Positions 1 through 10,000 of a stretch of DNA of 21,203 nt are shown here, in pieces (the stretch's first letter is position 1; each line of letters begins with the position of its first letter). Where the stretch lies: positions 75,587-96,789 of the forward strand of contig JH152866.1 of NCBI GenBank assembly GCA_000226015.1. Direction: 5' to 3'. The notes under the pieces are model-generated. The model ran no database searches, was not told where the DNA came from, and saw nothing but the letters and a program-made list of their open reading frames with translations. The translations under genes were made by a program, and so were the position numbers. The stretch is from Mnemiopsis leidyi. Lineage: Eukaryota > Ctenophora > Tentaculata > Lobata > Bolinopsidae.

Positions 1-52
1 TTTTCAGTACCCTTATTTTTCACTCCTGCTGCATGAAACAGCCTAAAACCTG
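1..52 (+). repeat. Direct repeat copy 1 (52 bp)
   Basis: This 52-bp stretch matches 852-903 with four substitutions and no gaps. It begins at the window edge, so the true repeat may extend further left. The spacing of 851 bp fits either a tandem unit or the ends of an inserted element. Confidence 0.85.
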
Positions 53-851
53 ATGGGGAAGTTAGTTTTCATGATACCAGATCATTCTAGGGTAAAAATT
101 GTATATTTTTTTATTGAAATCTTTCAAATCAATTAATTACATACAAGTTTACACAATGAAAATAGAATAGAAAATCTTGCTCTCGGACACCTAAGAGATA
201 TATGCAATCAAATGATTCGTGGGTCACCAAAACACAGGTGTTGAGTGCCGGAGCACTCCTGTACAAGCATGGGCCCACCAATATAAATATCATTTTATGT
301 GATAAATCAAGGAATGAACCTGTTGTCATAGCCAGGCAACCATAGAGCTGATGTGGATGAATCAAAATTGAGGGTTAACAACTTTAACTACTCCAAAAAT
401 CTCGATTCTCTTATCTTCGCTTTGAATCTTTACCCAGTTAGGATAATTTTTGAGATTGAGTTTGATGTACTATATATACTTAGCTATGAGGATAATAAGA
501 TCCCAAAATGAGCCAAAAAAATTAGAACAAAGTCCAAATACCCTCAAACTTAGCACAAATAGATGATCTTAAGACTTGATTTGGCCAGCATTCTGCTCCC
601 ACCAACAGTCCACCAAGTTGATGTAGAAACCAAATCTCAAACTTGTGTTGCTGAGGATATGTGGGGTCCTTTGCGCGAGAAGCCCACACGTGCTTTAAAT
701 ATTTTTCACATATTAGGGGAAAGAAGTGAGGGTAACTTCACATCTAATTCCAAAGAACTTGTTTGGGATCAGTTGAACTTCTACATTCCCACTAATGGAA
801 TTTGCAGTTTCCAATTTATTGAGGATAAAACATGCAACAGACGGATATGAC

Positions 852-903
852 TTTTTAGTACTCTTATTTTTCACTCCTGCTGCATAAAACAGCATAAAAC
901 CTG
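852..903 (+). repeat. Direct repeat copy 2 (52 bp)
   Basis: Second copy of the repeat at 1-52, with four mismatches. After its end (AAAACCTG) the two copies diverge: copy 1 is followed by ATGGGG and copy 2 by GGTAGC. This sets a sharp right boundary for the shared segment. Confidence 0.85.
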
Positions 904-912
904 GGTAGCTTG

Positions 913-939
913 ATAAGAGGCAAAGAATTTGCCTCTTAT
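913..939. repeat. Perfect hairpin, 12-bp arms, GAA loop
   Basis: ATAAGAGGCAAA at 913-924 is followed by a three-base GAA loop and its exact reverse complement at 928-939, then a run of T. In a bacterium this would look like a terminator. In this animal sequence it is more likely a small palindrome or an RNA hairpin at a transcript end. It lies only 9 bases after direct repeat copy 2. Confidence 0.7.
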
Positions 940-1060
940 TTTTAAAACCAATATATACTGAGGAAACACAATATATTAATGAAATAACAGAGCTTCATTA
1001 AATCACATATTTACTGCCTGTAATATTGCTATTCTTTATTTAATGTTTTCAATGCCCAGG

Positions 1061-4000
1061 ATGACTGATATACTTTGTAAATGGTTAAATGAAGATGTCA
1101 AGCTCCAAGAAAAAATTGGTGAGTTCCTAATTTTTGTGTCTTCAGCGAACTAGATCTAGATTAGCATAACAAAGGGCCTACTGACCCCACGTGCTGGAAT
1201 GCATCCTTAGCAAATTCGTCCAAAAATGTGGGACAAGTTTGAAAAAAATTATTGTAGTAGCACTGTTTTTACAATACAGTCTAGAATACTAGAAATAAGG
1301 ATCAAAACAGACTGCTGAATTTGATATTTTCTGGCATGCAGTTGCAAAGTGGGTCACGGGTCACAAGCAGAGGGTGTCAGCACAAAACTTTATGTCAGTG
1401 TAGCATATACAAAAATTGATTTTTAAAATTGATTTATGAAATCTATTCATAAATGAAAAGGTAAATGAATTAGAATAAGCAAAATACTGATTTTACTGTG
1501 ATTCTCAAAAAATTTGTTACATTCAGATCCAGCAAACTTTGCTAGAGCTTTTGGGTCCGGGTATCTATTGGGAGAATTGATGAGCAAATATGGACTTCAA
1601 GAAGACTTCAAATCTTTTTCTCCTGGAAAGTTGGTTTAGTTTTTACTAAGTGTGACATATTTAGCATCAAAAATTTAATTAAATATTGATGAGATTTTTA
1701 GTGGATTAAGTAGAAGATACAGTGAATTGTGCTATGCTAATTTTATATTACCTACTTGTCTTTTGGGGCTATGCAAGTACATTACATGTTACCTATACCA
1801 TGCAATTACTCAGTAACACAGATGCAAAGTTGAACAACTTTAGTCGGTTAGAGCCTAGTCTGCGGCTACTTCAAGTACCGTTTAACTCCAATATTGTAAG
1901 TTTATCATAGAGGTGGTATTTTTAATGTTTATTCAGTGCATATATGAATAATACCTTATATGATTTTGTAATTGCGTTTCAAAACTTCAATAAATTTCCT
2001 TAAGTGCAATATCTGTAAGACATTTGACCATTTGCAGTTGCAGTTAGGATTCTCCTAGAGGCAACTCTTAGATCGAAATTAGTGCGGAGTACCTACAGGA
2101 GTTCAGATGACCTCTCCAATTCTGGGCAAGATGTTATTCACTTAATCATTTCAGGTATCTGATGTGATGCGAGAAAAACCCGGTTCTGTGACTAAGCTGA
2201 TGTACCAGCTCTTCATTGCTCTCAACCGTAAAGAGCAACAAAACCTGACAAGCCATGCCATGGAAGCTATGAAATCTTCCCAGAAGATGACACTAGAGAC
2301 TGCTAACGCTGAGTTCTATCAAAACGTGAGCGGTGTTGTTTAACTACATGATAATCACGATATAAAATGAGATCAGTGTATCGTGGGAAGGCACTGGCAA
2401 CTGTCGTCTGTCAAACCGTTTAAACGCTTGCAACTTGTAATGTCGAGCTAGATTGATATATTAACGATTTCCAGCGTTGTCATATCTGCAGTTCTACCCT
2501 TACATTTAACTCTATAATACCTACGGTCTGATAATTCTTATTTACGACGTTATCGTGTTACAGAGGTTACGTCAACAGTTTCCACGTCAAGTACAGGTAG
2601 ACATGGAGGAACTCGTCAAAAACTTCGACAAAAAACGTCTCGATAACCTGGAGAAGGCGCTCAAAGCTGAGTGAGTGACAAATTTTGTGGTTTTTCCACT
2701 CGCATTTTGTCGAGGACGTTTCTCAAAATTAAACGTTTTTCACACGCACCAGTCAGTGTGCTTTCTAAAAAGTTAAAATAGAATTGTTTTGTTGCCTGCC
2801 TTACCATTCCTTAAGCTTGAATTTCTGCTTGATGTCATCATGTTATTCTTGTTTGTGGATTTTGAATCTGGAGTCAATGCAAAACGATAATTTCGCTGTT
2901 TTGTCGTTTGATTTATATTTCGCATATCTTTTTTAGTATGATTTTTGATCTTGTGCGTGGTTTTCATTTAGAAACATTTGTAGATTTCATTTATGTGTTG
3001 TCAGTTTTGAACATCAGAAACTCCATGTATTTTGTTGTCGGCCTTTAGGGCAAACACCTCCAACCGCCCAGGAACCGCTTAAAAACCGTTAAAGAACCGG
3101 TTAAGAGCCGTTCAGGAACCGCTTAAGAACCGCAAATACAATAGGTTAGCCGAATAAATTGGGATGTCAATTGACGCTAAGGACCAGTTAACAGTTCTGA
3201 AGTGGTTCTAAACCGGCCCTCAAGCGGTTCTTAGCATCAATTGAAATCCAAATTTATTCGACTTACCTATCGTATTAGCGGTTCTTAAACAGTTCTTAAT
3301 CGGTTCTTAAGCAGGAGGTAGGCGGTGTTTGACCTTTTTACCTTGTTCTCTGATCCTTTCCTTATTTTATATTTTGGATCGGATACTTCCTTATTTTATA
3401 TTTGGGTTGGCTACTTCCGCATTTTATATTTCGGTCGGATACTTCCTTATTTCATATTTTGGTCGGCTACTCATGAGTTGAACTGTCTACTATTCTTATA
3501 ACATTGATCTTTTAGGAAAGCAGAAGAGGAACAAACATACAAAGTCATGCAGAATTTAAGGCAGCAAAAAATGGAAAGGGTTGGTGACTTCTTAAAATCA
3601 TACCAAAATTTTCCAAATATTACCAAATTGTTACTTGACTGCGCTTATAATTTTTGTCAGTGTATTGAATAGTCTTCCTCTTTATAGCTTCATAATTATG
3701 TTTATTCTCTTAGTCACGACAAATAATGACTGAACAGAGGCAATTGATAGAGAAACTTGGCACCTCGCCAAAACCAAGAACCCGTGTGTTTGACGTGAGT
3801 ATAAGTCAATTAAATCGTGATTAACTTAATTGTAGAATTCATACCTATATAATGAAAAGTAGGGCCCAAGTTACGATTTAGTTTTATCAAAATTTACTCT
3901 GATCCCAGCAAAAAGTGAAGGAAACCCAGGAGTTACGGAGAGCCCAGATATCAAAGAAAATAGTCCGGGTGAGTGTAATTTTAAATCTGTATTGGCGGCC

Positions 4001-7000
4001 CAAAATATGTCTCAAATTATTGGATTCTCCCACGGAGTAACATCAAAAATTTCTAAACAGCGCCAGAAACAGTCTGTGCCCATAGCTAGAGTCCATATTG
4101 CATTCCTACTTTTCTGACATGCTGTTAAGAAACTGTGATTTAAGAGGTTGTCATTCTTAGTGAAATTTCTGCAATCATCAGGACACATTCCGGAGCTTGG
4201 ATGAGTTCGAAGAAAAACAAAGTAACACAGCTTCTTTAAGAACTGGAGCTGTCATGAACGACTTTAGGTACGTCATATTCTTCAGCGTCTTAGATTTTAG
4301 AACTTGTACTTACATTTTGTACTTACATTTGTACTCTAAATATAACATTTTGTCGTTTTGCTGCTATTATATAACTACAAAGCATGTAGTGTAGTCAGCA
4401 GGCGCTTTAATTTTTTTCTAGATAGACCAAACAGTAATCAACAATTTTGGCCACAATTTTAAAGTTTTGCTTGTGATGTAGCGGTGTACATGATTGCTGA
4501 TAGCAGTCGCTTAAGTGTATCGATAAAATCATAGTTCGAGCTTCTCGCTAGCACGTAACGATTTTCGTTAAAGTTGTTCTGTAATCTGAGGAAGCTTATA
4601 AGTCGTTTGACAGATTATCATTTTAGACTTACTCGGAACATGATGCCATATTCTCAACAGAAGTTTGAATAATTATAGCTTTTTTGGAAATATCTAATAA
4701 ATTTAACCATTCGCCTTGGTTGCGTTACATGAACTAAAATTTTGCTCGAACAAACCATCATAATGAAACGTCAGTTCGTCCTTTTTTCACTGTTTCAACG
4801 CGTGCTTCCGCCTCAAAATTCTTCGTACTTAAACGATGATTGATTTAAATCTTTTATAGTTTAACTTTAATTATATCTAACACTAGTCACTGCTGCTAGG
4901 GTTTATGTCAAGGTCGGTACCATGGCGACACACGTGTTCAGACGTCGTGCATTGGAGACAACTTCAAGCCATACAAGCTCAAATATACGTCTTACAAGAA
5001 AACGGCCCCACTGCCTTCACCCTGAAGGAGCATGACAGTGCCAAGAAACTGCGAGTAACTCTAGGCGATCCTAGTGCTTGTACTTGTGCTACCTTCATGA
5101 AGGAGCGAGAACTGTGTATTCATATTCTCTGGGTTGTGTTGAAACTGTTTAGGATACCTCCGGAAAACCCGATAAGTTGGCAGGGAAGTTTGGTGGAGCG
5201 GGAAATCCAGCAGATAGTAAAGAGTAGAGAGCGGACAAGGACGCGCGTACAACAGAACAACAACAACGCAAGTTCAGACAAACCAACACAACAAAACTCT
5301 GAAAGTTTTGTAGAACCCCGTCCTATTGAGGAGGGGGACTGTTGTCCTATCTGCCAAGATGAGATGACTCCAGCACAACATCTCACATTCTGCAGATTTA
5401 GTTGTGGGCACAGCATCCACAGCAAGTGCATGAAGATCTGGGCTGATCATCAGCTATCTCAAGGTACCAAGATCCTGTGTCCGATGTGTCGGGCGGAGTT
5501 CGGGACGCTCAAGATGATAATGACAGAACACCTAAAACAGACGGCGTTTAGACGAGACACCCACCCCGGGACGACGTGTAACAACTGTAACTCTACACCC
5601 ATACAGGGGAAACATTACATGTGTACAATCTGTCAGACGTACAGTCTTTGTATGCAGTGCTTCGCCGGACCCAACCACACTCATCACCCCTTCCAGTTCA
5701 AGGAGAAACCATCACATCGCTGGAGACCGGCAGTCAGACATCTCTCTACCCTTCCTCCCAACCTGGCTGCTGAGTTGGAAAACAGGGAGATTACGGAGAA
5801 TGACTATGAGACACTGTTGACGCTGGATAACACACAGTCTAACGGTACTGGGGGGTTGTCTGCTAAAGAGTTGGCGAGTTTGAAGTGCATCATGTTGACG
5901 AAGAAGAGTTCTCTGCTGAGACAGAGAGATATTTACTGTCACATTTGTCTGGCTGGATATGCCATATCTCAGCACATTGTTGAGTTGCCCTGCTCTCACA
6001 GGTTTCATAAGGTTAGCATTGCTCTTATATCTTACTGATCGCTCTAGAAGTCAGTTTTTTGATTATCAACTTATCTCATTGATAGTAAAATTTATTGTTA
6101 AAAATTTTTCAAATTCGATAACATGTAAATTTCTCAACTATTGATTCATTAAAATAGACCAGTGAATCAGTTAAGAGTTACAAGTCCTTCTCAAACTGTC
6201 ACACTTACCAAGTTTACACTTGACCCTTCCTAGGTTTGCGCGGACAACTGGTTATCCCACACACACGACTACTGCCCGACCTGTAACGAGACTGTCATTG
6301 TCTCCCTGCCCGAGAGAAAGAAGACAAATCTAGTGCGATATAACCAGAAGGAAGAGATACGAGAGGAGCCTAGAGTTGAGTTCTCCTTGGCTGGCAGTGC
6401 CGTCAGGAGTAACGGTTTGGAGAGTGGGTCAGTGGAAAGTCTACAGAGCAGTGAGTCTAGCAACGCAGCTCTAGCTGGGGAAATGGAGCAGGGGCTGAGG
6501 AATGAGAATAACATATGTAGTTCTAGTTCGAGTAAAGTTGTCCTGAAGGGGAGAAGAGCGAGACCTTTAAAAACTGGACTCCCAAAGTTTACCGATGTCA
6601 AGGAGACTCCTGATTTATCCTTAGGTTTAGGAGCGGTCAGTGTACCTAACACTTCAGCAAAACCGTCCATCTCCTGGAAACCCAGGTCCTCTAAACCTCC
6701 CCCAGCCCCCAGAGAGAGAAGTAAGGAGACAGTTGATGTGGATATAGACTTGAGAATAGGGACAGGAGGTTCACCAGTAGACATTATAAAGAGGATATCT
6801 AGTGTACATGAACGACCTGGTACTAGAACGACTGTGAGACGAGTGCGGCGTCCCTCAAGGGACAACACTCGGTCCAGGTCACCTTCTGTGGGAGCTGATA
6901 TTCAGCCTGATCTGGTTGCCGTGAGTGGAACGAGAATATCATAGACACTTCCACGCTTTTTTATATTTTTGGTCTCTGTGTTTTTTTTTCTAAAATTTAT

Positions 7001-10000
7001 CTAAGTCTGGTTTTTTATGCTTTGAACTCAAAGATTAACGAGAAATAAGATTTTATATGTTTCCAAATATTTCTTCAAGATTTGAATTAAAATAGTACTG
7101 AAACAAGTAAAGCAAATACTTGCTCCTGGAGAGTATTTTAAAAGTGCATCTCACAATTCCTGCTTGTGCACGTTAGCACATATAATTCGTCTCCGATTAT
7201 CAGTTCAATGTTTTGCACTTTGCTTGAGTCTTGTATCTTAGCACTGACCTACAAGCTTTAGGTGGGGACTGAGCTCATTTTCTATTAACTGTCATTGATC
7301 TGATCAATACAGTCGTGTTCTTTTGTTCAACGAGATTGATTTACATTTTTCAAGTCGTTATGATGGACTGTGTTTTATTTTGCATCTTAAAACTTGTGGC
7401 TTTTCAGCAAATTTTCACGTTCACAAAAGTGTTACATAAAAATTATAATTTGTCATTAAGTCATTACTTTTTTGTCGGTTTGTGCTGATGTAAACTAAAA
7501 TAATAGAACATTTTGTTCGCCTCAGTTCGTACATTCGCGGCGAGGGAGGCTCTAAAGATACCCAGATTACCCTCAAAGACAACAGAGCCACAGTCATGAG
7601 GGCTGACCAGAACGCCGAGTACATCTCCAAGATCAGGATGAGGTTGTGTGATGATGCTCTTGCTAGAAAGGTACAGTTAGGAGACTCTGAACAGTAGCTG
7701 TAGACTCTGAACAATAGCTGTAGACTCTGAACAGTAGCTGTAGACTCTGAACAGTAGCTGTAGGCTGTTGTTTGAAAGTTGCCAGATTTTGTTAAACTTA
7801 CTCTCCTAAGCTACTTTCATGGCTCAACGAGTATCGAAATAGCTAAGCTATCAGCTGAGACTGCTCTGTCGCTTTATGGCATTATGGCAAGTAACTTTAT
7901 CAAATGTTCGCATCTCTCTGAATGTAAACCTCCAACTGTCTAGGAGCGAGAAAAGAGGAGAAGGAGGGTACTAGTAGAGCAGCTCGCTGCACATGAAGCT
8001 ATCGAGCAAGCTAAACACGAGGATATGCTTGTTACTTGCCTCATGAGACAGTCTCAATTGGAGCGGCGCATCGCACTGCAGCTCCTTCAAGTTAGACTTG
8101 AGAAGGACGTTATCCGTAACAACAGGTTTGAACCAACGTAGTGAATAGTTAGGTTGGAGTTCGTCCAGATTTGTCGGGAGTCATAAATTTAAGATGGTCT
8201 TCAATCGATTTGTCTTCTACAAGAGGAAAATCAAATATTAATCCATTCATTGATTATATTTCACTTTCTCCAGGTTGCAGCGCGAGCAGCAGTACATGCA
8301 GCGCCGGTTAAAGGACTTTGACGAGGCGCTGAACCTGGAGGCGGAGGTAGCACGTCTCACCAAGCAGGAGTATGAGGAACAGTGCCAGAAAGAGTTAGCT
8401 CGGCACGAGGCCATCGCTGCGGAGAACCAGCACGCTAAATACATGAAACACTTCCACATGTGTGAAGATGTGAGTGGACGATAATTCTTCGTTGTTTTAC
8501 ATGTTTTATTATTTCTATTAGGAGTATTTTGATTTTTTGCTTTCGAACGGGGTGTGCTTTAATCTTAAGTAATAATCTTAGATTCCAATGGTTCGTTAAA
8601 AGTTTTCCTCTCCTCTACAGATTTTGATGCAGATAGTAGATTTCTCGTGTATAGCAGGACATTACCGAAATCTCTCAGAACAACCAATACCAGTACAAAT
8701 GTGGAGGCAGTGGAAGGTGAGTCTTACACACGTATATGATATTTGGGAAGCTTCATGAGTTATCATGAAGCTTATCATGAGTTATCATGATGAGATTATT
8801 TTGTCTATTGTTCTTTTATTGAGTGGAAAATCTCTGACAAATATACCCATTCAGTCTCTCTTTGTGGCGGGAAAACCGTTTTACGAAGACAAGGCAGACA
8901 CGCCAGCTGAAGTGGAAGAAGACTCAGAAGCGGTGGCTGTACTGAACGAGTGTGATATGGGCCAGTACAAGGCTCTCGACGGAGAATGGGTACTGATGAT
9001 TTTGACTTTTTGACACGGTTCTCTTAAATTTTACATCTAATTATTCCTAAGTATATGAAATAGTCATTCATGATGATATTTTATCTGCGAGTAGATTTCT
9101 CCCTTGGAGGGAGATCTAAGATTGTGGTGATCTAGAAAAATAACGACTCCCTAACTGATCCCCTCCCATCTAGTCACGTGACCACATCTTTCAGGTGCCC
9201 CCAGAGGAACACCCCGAGATATCGCCCCACCTCCCCTCCCAGAACAACTACATCCTGGGACACATCCTGAAACGTCTAACTGACATCGTGTACCCTCCCT
9301 CAAATCCTCCCACTCCTCCTCAGTTCCCGGAGTTTCCCATTAAGGCCTGTGTCGTCGGGAAAACTTTTAGCGGGAAAACTTCTGTTCTCCAGGCTCTCAG
9401 TGCCAAGGTTTGTATCGCAGTATAGAATAGATTTGATCTATATTCTCTCTAAGTTAGATGAAACACTGTGTTCTAACCTATTGCTCTGGAATTTCTCATC
9501 GGTCGTTTGACGACAGACACAACAATTTTCCAATAACTGGTGTAACATCTTTAGAAACGTCTCGAGGTTCTGGATATCGACCTCCTTGTGAACGAGGCGG
9601 TAACAGCATTCAACAACAACGAAACAGTGGAAGTGACAGAAGTAGTGGAGACGGTAGCGGCAGTACCAGGACCGTCTCAGGGTGAGGTGGGGGAGAGTGC
9701 TGTCCCGCCCACCGAGCCTGAGAAGGAGACAGAGAGGGAGGAGGGGGAGAAAGGTGAGGCAGCCCCCGCCGACCAGCCTGCTGAAACTTCTGCTGCTACT
9801 GAAGGGGTTTGTTGATTAATAAAGAGTTGTCGTATTTGCTTGAAATGATGTGAAAGCTGAAAAATGGTAAGGATGTTATTTGATTTCTAAGTTATAATTT
9901 CATGTAAGTCGTCACGTATCAATAAATGGGCTACAAAGTACAAACATCATAATATGATGTAATAATTGACGAAATGATTCCCTTAACAAAACTACAGGAT

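Larger units (their letters stand above)
1..1060. other. Upstream non-coding region with direct repeats
   Basis: No recognisable gene lies before the SPEF2 start. The stretch is A+T-rich. It holds a 52-bp direct repeat at its left edge and again at 852-903, and a perfect hairpin at 913-939. A 95-codon plus-strand reading frame at 563-850 ends two bases before the second repeat copy. Its product (cysteine-poor, with two N-glycosylation-like NFT/NKT-type spots at most) resembles no family I know, so I do not call it a gene. A TATATA run near 951-956 could belong to the SPEF2 promoter, but nothing else supports that. Confidence 0.5.
1061..2325 (+). other. SPEF2: SPEF2 exons 1-4: N-terminal CH-like domain
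   Basis: Exons 1-4 encode residues 1-138. The start MTDILCKWLNED matches the family N-terminus, and the rest follows the calponin-homology-like fold of the SPEF/CLAMP group, known to bind microtubules in relatives. Exon 1 is tiny (58 bases) and ends in phase 1; exon 2 ends in phase 2 at GGA-AA before GTTGGT. Exon 3 begins TAACACAG after CTCAG: this choice restores frame and gives the same spacing as relatives between the FS and AKLNNF motifs. ATG 1061 is directly preceded by CCCAGG, so an upstream non-coding exon or a spliced leader is possible. Confidence 0.9.
2671..3515 (+). other. SPEF2 intron 5, repeat-rich
   Basis: At 845 bases this is the second-largest SPEF2 intron. Most of its excess length comes from a fold-back element (3048-3334) and a neighbouring tandem array (3356-3469). 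The rest shows no coding signal. Confidence 0.75.
2564..4267 (+). other. SPEF2: SPEF2 exons 5-9: basic coiled-coil region
   Basis: Exons 5-9 encode residues 139-270. The product is rich in Lys, Glu, Arg and Gln with heptad-like spacing (for example VDMEELVKNFDKKRLDNLE), as expected for the coiled-coil stretch following the CH domain in this family. The exons are short (60-107 bases). Exon 9 ends in phase 2 with GTACGT, where the very large intron 9 begins. Confidence 0.85.

Noticed and set aside
563..850. 95-codon frame as a gene
   Set aside because: No family match, no splice or promoter support, and it lies between direct repeats; kept only as an observation.
913..939. Bacterial rho-independent terminator
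   Set aside because: The form fits, but all genes here are intron-bearing animal genes and none ends at this site.
6269..6868. 199-codon minus-strand frame opposite ZSWIM2 exon 2
   Set aside because: Shadow of the true exon; the plus strand gives the second RING and continues the ZSWIM2 frame.
7683..7762. CRISPR array
   Set aside because: Units are directly adjacent with no unique spacers, and the host is an animal genome.
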